A stretch of 64,000 nucleotides of DNA. Origin: Dyella terrae. Its GTDB lineage: Bacteria; Pseudomonadota; Gammaproteobacteria; Xanthomonadales; Rhodanobacteraceae. Each line of letters starts with the position of its first letter. Positions within the stretch are counted from its first letter, which is position 1. Positions 47,527-54,977 of this stretch are shown here, in pieces. The notes below the pieces were generated by a model. The model had not been told where the DNA came from. It ran no database searches and saw only the letters and a program-made list of their open reading frames with translations. The DNA is taken from assembly GCF_022394535.1 (NCBI RefSeq), contig NZ_CP089414.1, positions 5,208,001 to 5,272,000 of the forward strand, in the 5' to 3' direction. Both the position numbers and the translations under genes were made by a program.

Positions 47527-48216
47527 TTAGAATCCAGGGTCGCCCGGCTGCGGTGGACGCCCTGCGCCGCGATCGTCATTGGTGGGTGGCCCGCCACCAG
47601 GCGGGCGGCCCCAATCATGAACATGTGGCTTACCTAAACCTCCGTGTGAATGATCCCAGTCTGTATCAACATCAGGGAAACCATCTTCGCCGTATCGGCG
47701 GGTCTGCCCTTTCTCACCCCTTTTATTCGGGCAGGTGACCTCGCTTCCGGGCTTCCCTGTTAGCGGGTTTGATTGCGACTGGTTGGTCGCATGCACAGTT
47801 ACCCAGTCCGCCGTTGCCAGGGCTGTGATGGCAGCGGGCGCGCAGAATATGTTGATCAAACATTCCACGGCCGGATCAACGCGAACTGGTTGCTGATAGT
47901 TGGGGGGCGCATCGAGGAGAGGCGGGGCCACCGGGCGGGGCTCGGGCAACGGTACCAGGAACTGCGTCCCGCTTGGGTCGACGTAATTCGATGGAGCTCC
48001 ATTTGCATAGAGATAAGAATTAAGACCGCCTTCGATTCCGATAGGGTCGCTTTGAATGTAACGCCCGGTCGCTACCTCATAGTCGCGATGGACGTTGTAA
48101 TTCAGCCCGCTCTCGGCGTCGTAATACTGGCCCGGTAACCACACCCTTGACGCACCCCTGCGCCGACGGCGGTGGCTTTCCTTGATGCGACGCGGTTTGG
48201 CGAGCGCAGCGAGCAT
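47527..48216 (-). CDS. Orphan Rhs C-terminal toxin tip T1
   Basis: 229 residues from the element-encoded ATG at 48216. The first 26 residues (MLAALAKPRRIKESHRRRRR...) come from the mobile element. Then follows the end of the Rhs core from LPGQYYDAESGLNYNV through ATGRYIQSDPIGIEGG and NYVDPSG, the usual self-cleavage boundary, and a variable toxin domain. That domain has a hydrophobic stretch, then a His-rich motif RRYGEDGFPDVDTDWDHSHGG...PHVHDWG, which suggests a metal-dependent nuclease or related enzyme. No Rhs shell is attached, so it can act only if recombined onto a full core. Confidence 0.8.
   Translation of the reverse strand: MLAALAKPRRIKESHRRRRRGASRVWLPGQYYDAESGLNYNVHRDYEVATGRYIQSDPIGIEGGLNSYLYANGAPSNYVDPSGTQFLVPLPEPRPVAPPLLDAPPNYQQPVRVDPAVECLINIFCAPAAITALATADWVTVHATNQSQSNPLTGKPGSEVTCPNKRGEKGQTRRYGEDGFPDVDTDWDHSHGGLGKPHVHDWGRPPGGGPPTNDDRGAGRPPQPGDPGF
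48110..48140. repeat. Recombination site S, copy at tip T1
   Basis: 31-bp sequence inside the Rhs core codons for LPGQYYDAESG, ending at GGTAACC on the plus strand. It matches the copies at 55782-55812 and 62594-62624 with two mismatches (A at 48123, C at 48131). Beyond 48140 the sequence is element, not Rhs core. Confidence 0.75.
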
Positions 48217-48316
48217 GATGCGGCGGTGCGTCCTGGCTAAAAATCCCTTGAGACGGTTTTGTACGCGCCCACGCCCACGCGGGCAAGCGCGGGCCGCAGG
48301 GCGTGCGACGGGGGTA

Positions 48317-49312
48317 TCAGTCGGAGGCGCGGGCCAGCTTGGCGGCCGGGTGCGTGGCCGTGTGGATCTCTTTGAGCTTGCCGATGGAGACGTGCGTGTA
48401 GATCTGCGTGGTGTCCAGCCGCTCGTGGCCCAGCAGCTCCTGGATGTAGCGGATGTCCGCGCCGTTCTCCAGCATCTGCGTGGCCATCGTGTGCCGCAGC
48501 AGATGGCAGGCGCCGCGCTGACGCACGCCGGCCGCTTCCAGATACCGGCGCACGGTGGTGGCCAGCCCGTTGTTGCCCAGGCGCTGCCCGAAGCGGTTGA
48601 GGAAGAGCGCGGTTTCATGCGCGTCGATCACCAACTGCGGGCGCGCCTGATCCAGATACCGGCGCACCCAGGCCAGCGCACGCTCCCCGATCGGCACGAG
48701 GCGGTCCTTGCCGCCTTTGCCCTGACGCACGCGCACGACGCCGTGCACGAAGTCCAGATCGAAGATCGAGAGGTTACGTGCTTCCTGTCGCCGCACGCCG
48801 GTGGAGTACAGCAGTTCCAGCAGCGCCCGGTCGCGCAGGCCTTGCACGTCCTCGACGTCCGGCAGGGCCAAGAGGGTGTCCATCTGCTCGGCCTGCAGCC
48901 CTTCGGGCAGTGTCACGCGCGGCGCGCGTGGCAGGTCCAGATCGGCCGCCGGGTTGGTCGGGATGTGGTGATGCTTCACCAGCCACCTAAACCAGTGGCG
49001 TAGATGCGTCACGGCCAAGGCTTGGCCACGCAGGCTCAGCGGCTCGCCGTTGGCCTTGCGCCACTGGAAGAGATGGCGCTGGTAGCGTTCCAGGATCGGC
49101 AAGGTGATCTCGGCGGGCCGCGCCAAGCCGCGATCCATGCACCACGCCAGGAAGACGGCCAGCGTTTGCCGGCGGGCACGCAGCAGCTCTTCGCTGTAGC
49201 CCAGGGCCACCATCACCTCCAGATACCGGCGCATCCAGGCCGCCATGCTGTCCGGTGGGCTGGGGGCTTCCAGCAACCGGCGGTGTTCGCCGTAATGACC
49301 GGCCCGTGGCAT
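48317..49312 (-). CDS. Tyrosine recombinase/integrase of unit 1
   Basis: 331 residues. The N-terminal SAM-like DNA-binding domain (about 22-115) precedes a catalytic domain with all active-site residues: Arg174 in STGVRRQE, Lys in GKGGKDR (about 199-202), His270-x-x-Arg273 in HLLRH, His296 in LGHERLD and the nucleophile Tyr305 in TQIYTHV. Related to XerC/XerD. It starts 3 bases after the primase stop, so they form an operon. The protein is identical to that of unit 2. Its 3' end lies about 180 bases from site S, as expected for an integrase next to its attachment site. Confidence 0.95.
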   Translation of the reverse strand: MPRAGHYGEHRRLLEAPSPPDSMAAWMRRYLEVMVALGYSEELLRARRQTLAVFLAWCMDRGLARPAEITLPILERYQRHLFQWRKANGEPLSLRGQALAVTHLRHWFRWLVKHHHIPTNPAADLDLPRAPRVTLPEGLQAEQMDTLLALPDVEDVQGLRDRALLELLYSTGVRRQEARNLSIFDLDFVHGVVRVRQGKGGKDRLVPIGERALAWVRRYLDQARPQLVIDAHETALFLNRFGQRLGNNGLATTVRRYLEAAGVRQRGACHLLRHTMATQMLENGADIRYIQELLGHERLDTTQIYTHVSIGKLKEIHTATHPAAKLARASD

Positions 49313-49315
49313 CGC

Positions 49316-52300
49316 TTACGCGCCTCGCATCGCGCGGTACGACGCCTCGCTACGATGCGACGGCGCGGTCTCCGTCCCGCGATGCGTAGTGGATGGACGA
49401 GCTGCCACTAAAACGGATGAGGCCGCATCGTCGTTGGGCTGCGCCGCGATCACGCCGGACCGATGCTCCCCCGCCACGGCACCGACCGCACCACGACCGC
49501 TGTCCGACCGATCACGGGATGCCCCCGACCGATCTGCCGTCGTAGTGGTGTCCAGCGTCGCCACGTCCACCAAGCCGATCAGCTGACGGTGCGTGTCATG
49601 CACATCGCCGGTAAACGCCAGTTCGTAGTGGAAGCGCGTGCCGGTGCGATGCACGATCAGGTATTCGTGATCTTCCAGCCGCGCCAGATGCAGCTTGAGC
49701 TGCGTGTCGCCGTGCCCGGTCGCATCGCGCAGTTCGCGCCGGGTAAACCGCACCTGCGAGCGGGCCAAGCCCTGCGCCTGCTGGCACCCTTCGACGTAGG
49801 TCACCACGTCGCCCAGCACGCGGCGCGTCTGCGGCGGCAGGTCATCGAGCGAGCGGCCCAGCACCTCGCCGGCCAAGCGGTTGGCCAGCGCGATGTCGGC
49901 CAGCGTCACCTCGATGTATTCCAGCCGGCCGGCGCGCTGGATCGGGCGCTGGTACTGGTGCAGCAAGGCGATGGCGTCGATCAGCGTCAGGTACTTCGCG
50001 TGATCGCGGCGCAGGCGTGGGGATTCGCTGCGGAAGGTCAGACGCTCCGCATACGGGTTCACCACGGCCAGCGGTCGCAGCAAGCGTTGTGCGTTCTGAT
50101 GCAGTGCACGGATGTCGCTAGAGGTCTGCGCGGCCAACAAGCCTTCCAGCGTGCGCGCCTGCCGCTGCCGGCGATGGATCGCCTCGGTCTGCTCGCGGCT
50201 TTCGTTGATGGTGAGCACGAGGCAGCGGTTAAGCAGTTCCTCGTCGATCACGATGGCCGTCGTCGTCAGGAAGAGCATCACCGGCCCTTCGACGCGGTAT
50301 TCCTCGGTGACCAGTTTGCCGGTGGTCGGGTCTTTGCCGGTACTGGCGATGGTCAGCTCGCCCTGCGATTGCAGCAGTTTCAGTGCGTAAGCCGCTTGGC
50401 GCACGCCTTCTTCTTCCGCGATGGCGAGGATCTTGTGCTTGAGGTCGCCTTCGCCGAGGTAAAACAGCGATTGCCCGGTCATCGCCGAGTAGTGCACGCG
50501 CTGCTCGTCCGGCATCAGCGCGAGCAGCGTGTCCATCACGGTGGATTTGCCGGCGGCACTGGTGGACTGGATCAGGATCGCGAGCGGCTTGTCGAGCCGG
50601 CGCGACACGCAGGCCAGATAACCCACCAGTGCGTTGTGGTCTTCGCCCACCACGCCCAGCGTGGCCACGTCCTCCATGATGCGCTCGATCAGCGCCGGAT
50701 CACGCAGCAAGGCCATCGCGGCATCCTGCTGTTCGGGCGATACCTCGGGCGTGGCTGTGGCGGCGGTTTTTGGCGACTGTCGCGCACGGATCAGCTCATC
50801 CTGGCGCAGCTCCACTACGCGCAGCAGCTTGGCCAGATCCTCTTTCATCGCTTCTTCCGTCATGCCCAGCTCGATGCTGGCCTGCCGGCACCATCCCTGA
50901 CGCTGCCGCGCGGCGTACAGCTCCACCGTGTCGATGTGCAGATACGCGGCGCGCTGCACCTTGATCCACACCTTGAGCTGCTCGTACCCGCTGTTTTTCT
51001 CGATGCCACGCACCACGTACGCGCGATCGTCCAGCGTCACGCGCAGCTCGCGTTCGTCCACCTCCACCGGCAGCGACGGCGCGGCCGGCGGCAAGGGCGA
51101 GGCGGCTAAAACGGGAAGCTCCGGTGCAGGTTCCGGTGCCAGCTCGGGTGCCGGCGACGCGGCGATAGTGGGCGACACGTCCGCTGCACTGTCGCATGCG
51201 ACACTCGGCGTCGTGATCGGGGTCGGTGCCCCGTTGCCGATCCACGTGGCCGAGCGGATCACTACGCCTAAGCTCTGGCTGGCCGGCGTCACCTTCAGCG
51301 CGTAGTCGTTCGCATCGAGCCCGTGCGGGAAGCGGCAGCGGTAACAGGCGATGCCCTCGGCCATCAGGCGGGTGGCCAGTTTCTCGGCCGCCGCATCACC
51401 CGCGGCATCGCGGTCATACGCGATCAGCACGCGCTCGGTGCCGTAGCGCTTAAACGCGGCTAAGTGATCGGCGGTAAATCCTTCGACGCCATAGGACGCA
51501 GTGACGTTGCGGTAGCCGGCGCACCAGAAGGTCATGGCGTCGATCAGCGCTTCGCACAGGATGATCTCGCGATGCTCCTGCACGGCGGCAAGGTTCCACA
51601 GGCCGCGATGCGGCCCCGGCAGGTACAGGTGCAGCGGCGTACCGCTGCGCAGATTAGGCGTGATCTTGCGGCCGTACAGCTCGGTGATGTCGCCGTGCTC
51701 GTCCCACACCGGGATCACCAGCGAGCCATTCAAGTGCTCGTGGCCGGAGTCGCGCAGCAGGCCCACGGCCTGCAGGCGGGCACGGATTTCCCCGCCGGTT
51801 TTGCGGTTTTTCTCCGGCAGGCGCAGACCCAGCGTGCGGTTGGCAAAGCCCAGCCGGAAGCGCTCGATCAGCTCGGGGTGATTGAGGCCGCGCGCGGCCA
51901 GATAAGCCAGCGCTTCGGGGCTTTGCTTCAAGGTGTCGTGGTAGTAATCGACCACCTGGTGCAGCAGGGCTTTGTCATCGGCTTCGGTGCTGACCGGCGC
52001 CGGCAGCTTCGTCACCGTCGAGCGGCGCACGCCATCGCCGGTCGCGAGCGTGGTCACGCCTTCGCGCAGCCGCTCCACCGCGTGCCGGAAGCTGATGCCT
52101 TCGCTCTTCATCACCCAATCGATCGCCGTGCCGCCCGTCTGACACGCGCCCAGGCAGTGCCACAGGTTCTTCGCCGGCGACACGACCAGCGAGGGCGTCT
52201 TGTCGTTGTGGAAGGGGCAGCGGCCGATCCAGTCCGCGCCGTGGCGGGCCAGCTCGATGCCGCGCGCTTCAACCAGCCGTTGCACCGACACCTCCGTTTT

Positions 52301-52336
52301 CAGGCGCTCGATCTCGTGCTCGGGGATGCGGGCCAT
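49316..52336 (-). CDS. Primase-helicase-like replication protein of unit 1
   Basis: 1006 residues. A DnaG-type CHC2 zinc finger comes first (Cys40, His43, Cys61, Cys65 in RCPFHNDKT...CLGACQTGG), then a Toprim domain (about 255-345: Glu in ILCEALIDA, acidic AYDRDAAGD). A proline-rich linker is followed by a P-loop ATPase domain with Walker A STSAAGKST near residue 596 and a helix-turn-helix-like C-terminal part. This is the pattern of replication proteins of satellites and integrative elements. ATG at 52336 gives the same length as in unit 2. Divergent from the XRE gene. Confidence 0.92.
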   Translation of the reverse strand: MARIPEHEIERLKTEVSVQRLVEARGIELARHGADWIGRCPFHNDKTPSLVVSPAKNLWHCLGACQTGGTAIDWVMKSEGISFRHAVERLREGVTTLATGDGVRRSTVTKLPAPVSTEADDKALLHQVVDYYHDTLKQSPEALAYLAARGLNHPELIERFRLGFANRTLGLRLPEKNRKTGGEIRARLQAVGLLRDSGHEHLNGSLVIPVWDEHGDITELYGRKITPNLRSGTPLHLYLPGPHRGLWNLAAVQEHREIILCEALIDAMTFWCAGYRNVTASYGVEGFTADHLAAFKRYGTERVLIAYDRDAAGDAAAEKLATRLMAEGIACYRCRFPHGLDANDYALKVTPASQSLGVVIRSATWIGNGAPTPITTPSVACDSAADVSPTIAASPAPELAPEPAPELPVLAASPLPPAAPSLPVEVDERELRVTLDDRAYVVRGIEKNSGYEQLKVWIKVQRAAYLHIDTVELYAARQRQGWCRQASIELGMTEEAMKEDLAKLLRVVELRQDELIRARQSPKTAATATPEVSPEQQDAAMALLRDPALIERIMEDVATLGVVGEDHNALVGYLACVSRRLDKPLAILIQSTSAAGKSTVMDTLLALMPDEQRVHYSAMTGQSLFYLGEGDLKHKILAIAEEEGVRQAAYALKLLQSQGELTIASTGKDPTTGKLVTEEYRVEGPVMLFLTTTAIVIDEELLNRCLVLTINESREQTEAIHRRQRQARTLEGLLAAQTSSDIRALHQNAQRLLRPLAVVNPYAERLTFRSESPRLRRDHAKYLTLIDAIALLHQYQRPIQRAGRLEYIEVTLADIALANRLAGEVLGRSLDDLPPQTRRVLGDVVTYVEGCQQAQGLARSQVRFTRRELRDATGHGDTQLKLHLARLEDHEYLIVHRTGTRFHYELAFTGDVHDTHRQLIGLVDVATLDTTTTADRSGASRDRSDSGRGAVGAVAGEHRSGVIAAQPNDDAASSVLVAARPSTTHRGTETAPSHRSEASYRAMRGA

Positions 52337-52399
52337 AAAACGGGTCTCCGGCCAAAAGCCTGTCAAGAGGGGCGACTAAAAAATAACTCGATAGCAGAG

Positions 52400-52416
52400 T
52401 ACTCATATTCTGAGTA
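52400..52416. promoter_or_regulatory. Operator-like inverted repeat of unit 1 (TACTCA-5-TGAGTA)
   Basis: Perfect 6-bp arms with a 5-base spacer between the divergent primase and XRE genes. The matching place in unit 2 has TACCCG-5-CGAGTA, so the inner bases changed together in both arms. Probable operator of the adjacent XRE protein. Confidence 0.6.
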
Positions 52417-52447
52417 TAGTCAACCAAGGTCCAGCGGAGTGCCTCCT

Positions 52448-52837
52448 ATGCTCGGTGCAACTTTTCAGCATCCGATGCCCATGGCAGCTAAAGAAAAACT
52501 CTTCTATGAGCAGCTCGGTCGGCGGATTGCCGAGCGCCGCAAGGCAGCGGACATCACGCAGGTAGAGCTGGCCAAGATCCTGGGCGTGGCTCAGCAGACG
52601 ATGGCCCACTACGAGGGCGGCGTGTCCCGCATCGCCGTGGCCTTGCTACCGCCCTTGGCCAGGGCGTTAAACACGACGGTCGAGGATTTGCTCGGCGAGG
52701 ACAGCAAGCGCGCCGGCAAACGAGGACCCGCATCGAAGCTGCAACAGCAGCTCGATCAGGTCAGCCAGCTTCCCAAGGCGCAGCAGAAGTTCGTCAGTCA
52801 GATGCTCGACACGGTGCTGCAGCAAGCGGGCCACTGA
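52448..52837 (+). CDS. XRE family regulator of unit 1
   Basis: 129 residues. HTH motif ITQVELAKILGVAQQTMAHYEGG (about residues 37-59), then a conserved GKRGPASKLQQQLDQVSQLPKAQQKFVSQMLDTVLQQ tail that may be a dimerisation helix. Divergent from the primase gene, hence a likely repressor of replication and integration genes. GGAG lies about 10 bases before the ATG; a later Met (MAAKEK) is possible. Only about 70 percent identical to its unit 2 counterpart, while the integrase is identical. Confidence 0.88.
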   Translation: MLGATFQHPMPMAAKEKLFYEQLGRRIAERRKAADITQVELAKILGVAQQTMAHYEGGVSRIAVALLPPLARALNTTVEDLLGEDSKRAGKRGPASKLQQQLDQVSQLPKAQQKFVSQMLDTVLQQAGH

Positions 52838-52880
52838 GCGGTTAAAAGATAACGATTCGGCTCTCGATAGCCTGTCGCAT

Positions 52881-52927
52881 AAACCTACCTCGCAGGTCGC
52901 GTGAGCGGCCTGTGAGGTAGGTTTTTT
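52881..52927 (+). terminator. Rho-independent terminator of the XRE gene, unit 1
   Basis: Stem AAACCTACCTCGCAGG / CCTGTGAGGTAGGTTT (one mismatch) around TCGCGTGAGCGG, followed by T6. The same structure is at 60558-60605 in unit 2. Confidence 0.88.
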
Positions 52928-52940
52928 CTATGTCTAAAAA

Positions 52941-52956
52941 TATTAGCGGGCTAATA
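52941..52956. repeat. Palindrome TATTAGC-GG-GCTAATA
   Basis: Perfect 7-bp arms, conserved in unit 2 at about 60620-60635. AT-rich arms in GC-rich DNA; candidate operator or structural site of the element. Confidence 0.5.
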
Positions 52957-52965
52957 ATTCCAGCC

Positions 52966-52982
52966 TGACCCGAGTCGGGTCA
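52966..52982. repeat. 17-bp palindrome flanking the cargo gene (left copy)
   Basis: TGACCCGAGTCGGGTCA, a perfect palindrome about a central G. It is repeated in direct orientation at 53643-53659 on the far side of the 198-residue gene and present only once in unit 2 (60644-60660). Confidence 0.8.
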
Positions 52983-53030
52983 CCGCTATGGCTCCGCTCC
53001 CTGGCACCCGTATGATCTAACCAGGTCACC

Positions 53031-53627
53031 ATGAGGATGCTCAGAGCTATGCGTTTAACCGGATTGGAGCCGCTCTATCGCAGCATGCAGGCGCAGGGCA
53101 TCGGGCGGGCCAAGTTTCGCTACACCCTTAATCACCTGACCTTTGAGTGCCTGTTTTTTGCCGACACGGCACCGTACGAGCTAGTGATGGGCTGCCTGGG
53201 CCATAACTTCGTTATTTTCATGGACGTCAGTGCAACGTTCGAGATCAAGCCCTTCATCGAGCCCAAGGAGATTTTCTATGCCTTGCGCAAAGCGTTATTT
53301 CAAAACGCCGGCAGTGGTCAGCACCTGAGCGTCACGGACTTCTTCAAGGAGTTCAACCAGCATATTCCACCGCACACTTCGCCACGCGAAGCGGCCACGG
53401 CAGACGACGTGGTGCGGTACTACCCGGATATCGAGGAGTCAGCCAAGCGCTATTTCTGCGGGTGGCAAGACAACAGCATCAAGGGCGAGAGTGTGTCGCC
53501 AAAAAACCTGGCCAAGACCCGTCGCTTGCAGGGTCAGCGCGCCCATGATTTTTCACGGCGACGTAATCAGAGCACCCGTTGGACGCATCGGCCGGAGCGG
53601 GCGATCGCTTTCTTCATTCCCGAGTAA
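53031..53627 (+). CDS. DUF6037-like accessory protein, present only in unit 1
   Basis: 198 residues. MRLTGLEPLYRSMQAQGIGRAKFRYTLNHLTFECLFFADTAPYELVMGCLGHNFVIFMDV resembles DUF6037, a family I associate with accessory and defence loci; the match is from memory and moderate. The C-terminus is basic (LAKTRRLQGQRAHDFSRRRNQ). Met codons at 53031 and 53049 are alternative starts. The gene lies between two copies of a 17-bp palindrome and is missing from unit 2, so it is cargo gained or lost as a block. Confidence 0.65.
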   Translation: MRMLRAMRLTGLEPLYRSMQAQGIGRAKFRYTLNHLTFECLFFADTAPYELVMGCLGHNFVIFMDVSATFEIKPFIEPKEIFYALRKALFQNAGSGQHLSVTDFFKEFNQHIPPHTSPREAATADDVVRYYPDIEESAKRYFCGWQDNSIKGESVSPKNLAKTRRLQGQRAHDFSRRRNQSTRWTHRPERAIAFFIPE

Positions 53628-53642
53628 TCGGCTAACAAGGCG

Positions 53643-53659
53643 TGACCCGAGTCGGGTCA
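53643..53659. repeat. 17-bp palindrome flanking the cargo gene (right copy)
   Basis: Identical to 52966-52982. Together they bracket about 660 bases carrying the DUF6037-like gene. Confidence 0.8.
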
Positions 53660-53668
53660 CGCCAGCCT

Positions 53669-54016
53669 TTAGGCTTTTCCCTGCCACACCTCGACACCGA
53701 TACGTTTCAGTTCGCTATGCACGCCGCGCATGTGCTGGAGACCGGCCACCGATCGAAGCAGCAGTAGGATTTCGAGCAGCATGTTTGATGTATCGGCCTG
53801 CGATGCTTCAGGACTCGACGCCGGGGCCTCGCGGTCGGCCAGGTCCTCGACCGTTTGACGCAGCATCATCATCGCCTCGGCCGTATTGTCGCCGGCCGCC
53901 AATCGCTTCTTGAGGTACGTGGACACCGGCAGCGGCTCGGGGAACGCCTGAGCAGCCATCGCCTCGTAGCGCGCATACACCTCGTCACTGAAGCGGATCG
54001 GGACTATCTTCGCCAT
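53669..54016 (-). CDS. Ribbon-helix-helix type element protein, unit 1
   Basis: 115 residues starting MAKIVPIRFSDEVYARYEAMAAQAFPEPLPVSTYLKKRLAAGD, a plausible MetJ/Arc-like N-terminal DNA-binding fold, with a helical C-terminal half (MLLEILLLLRSVAG, VHSELKRIGVEVW). Comparable proteins act in plasmid copy control, partition or as relaxosome accessory factors; the role here is not known. The upstream region has direct repeats of GTATAGC (about 54044-54060), a likely autoregulatory site. Confidence 0.75.
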   Translation of the reverse strand: MAKIVPIRFSDEVYARYEAMAAQAFPEPLPVSTYLKKRLAAGDNTAEAMMMLRQTVEDLADREAPASSPEASQADTSNMLLEILLLLRSVAGLQHMRGVHSELKRIGVEVWQGKA

Positions 54017-54404
54017 CGTTGTTTGCTTCCACATGCACCGTATAGCGGCATGTATAGCAAACGATCGCGCTGAGAAGCCATCGATTTCGCTTTTCGTATA
54101 GACGGCCATATACGCAGGCATTTGCATCATATTTGCAATTGTTCTTGCGCGTCATGCACTTGCTGCACCTGACTAGGTGCGTATGGTGTATGGCGGATCG
54201 GCTTAAGGGATAAGGGGCCTAAGCCGGCCAAAAACACCCGTAAAAAGCCGCTCCGCGCACGCCAAGAAGGTCAAGCATGATCACGTGGCCCAGCGGGCCA
54301 CGTCGCGATGCACGGATGATGCAGCGGTGATGCAACGATGGTGCACGGGTAACGTATCGTGATGCATGGATGTGGCAAACATGATGCAGCGATGAGGCAA
54401 CCGA
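54017..54404. other. Candidate origin region of unit 1 (hairpin plus 11-bp iterons)
   Basis: 388 bases without a gene. Next to the ribbon-helix-helix gene are GTATAG repeats. In the middle is a GC hairpin (54283-54303, ACGTGGCCC / GGGCCACGT, AGC loop). From 54307 there are repeats of GATGCA or close variants at 54307, 54318, 54329, 54340, 54361, 54372, 54383 and 54394, almost all 11 bp apart, ending at the stop codon of the 88-residue protein. The design is that of an iteron origin. Confidence 0.65.
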
Positions 54405-54668
54405 TCAGTGCGAGGCCGACGCGTAAGCGGCTTTGATCAACATGCCGTAGAGCAAGCGGACCCGCGTAGTTACGGCGCGGTCGCCGGCTGTGACAGCGTC
54501 GATTTCGTCGCGCAGTTGAGACATCACCCCTTCCAGATCAGCCAGGTGTTGCGTATCAGGCTGGCTGCGTGAGGCTTCCTTCCGGATCTCTGCCGAGAGC
54601 TTGCCACGGCAATGGAAGAGGATTTCTCGGGCGCTCGACATCTCGGCGTCATCGGCGGCGTAGCTCAT
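54405..54668 (-). CDS. Conserved 87-residue helical protein of the element, unit 1
   Basis: Starts MSYAADDAEMSSAREILFHCRGKLSAEIRKEASRSQPD and continues with a long helix and a basic C-terminus (RAVTTRVRLLYGMLIKAAYA). No family recognised. It has a very strong ribosome site (AGGAGGAAGG) just upstream and is the first element gene after the cargo boundary. Its position could suit an excision or replication accessory factor, which is inference. Confidence 0.7.
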   Translation of the reverse strand: MSYAADDAEMSSAREILFHCRGKLSAEIRKEASRSQPDTQHLADLEGVMSQLRDEIDAVTAGDRAVTTRVRLLYGMLIKAAYASASH

Positions 54669-54686
54669 CAACCTTCCTCCTGGTGC

Positions 54687-54724
54687 GTGACATCGGTAGC
54701 GGATTATCGCGCTACCGATGTCAC
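54687..54724. repeat. Inverted repeat at the cargo boundary, unit 1
   Basis: Perfect 15-bp arms GTGACATCGGTAGCG / CGCTACCGATGTCAC with an 8-base loop. It is shared with unit 2 (61656-61695), where the loop is longer and different. Homology between the units ends just beyond it, inside the last codons or just after the stop of the cargo gene. It may be a terminator or a folded recombination site. Confidence 0.7.
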
Positions 54725-54737
54725 GTGCCCGTGGTGC

Positions 54738-54932
54738 TCAGCCGACGAAGCCGGAGGCGATGGAGTGGAGGTAACTGATCACGGCATCGAGGCGGCCTTC
54801 GGCGGTCAGTTGCAACGGCGTCTTGCCGCCAAACGTATCGAGTGGCTGGCTCAGCCACTCGACCGCTTTAGCTCGATCACCGGAGACCGATTCGGCTGCA
54901 GCGATGACACGAACCACATGTGGGTTTTCCAT
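54738..54932 (-). CDS. MbcA/ParS/Xre antitoxin-type toxin-binding domain, small
   Basis: 64 residues. AAESVSGDRAKAVEWLSQPLDTFGGKTPLQLTAEGRLDAVISYLHSIASG matches the C-terminal DUF2384-type domain of Xre/MbcA/ParS antitoxins that pair with RES toxins. The N-terminal HTH of those antitoxins is missing and no RES toxin is adjacent, so it is a remnant or a second immunity-type gene in the T2 cargo. A GTG at 54944 is an alternative start. Confidence 0.65.
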   Translation of the reverse strand: MENPHVVRVIAAAESVSGDRAKAVEWLSQPLDTFGGKTPLQLTAEGRLDAVISYLHSIASGFVG

Positions 54933-54977
54933 TGCTGATTGCACGATTCCTCACCATCACCGCAGCCGCGACACCGT

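Noticed and set aside
48217..48618. Upstream extension of the T1 tip frame across the integrase
   Set aside because: This part is an out-of-frame reading of the integrase gene (Arg/Ser/Pro-rich); the equivalent frame in unit 2 starts at the shared ATG.
51464..52447. Long plus-strand open frame upstream of and in frame with the XRE gene
   Set aside because: It is the reverse shadow of the primase-helicase gene; the XRE domain and ribosome site set the real start at 52448. The similar frame at 59136-60080 is the same artefact.
53031..53627. RES-type toxin partner for the nearby ParS-like domain
   Set aside because: The protein lacks the Arg-Glu-Ser pattern and lies in another part of the element behind its own palindromes.
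54307..54400. Short regular repeats that could be taken for a CRISPR array
   Set aside because: Repeats are only 6-7 bases with a fixed 11-bp step and no spacers; no cas genes are present. They fit iterons.
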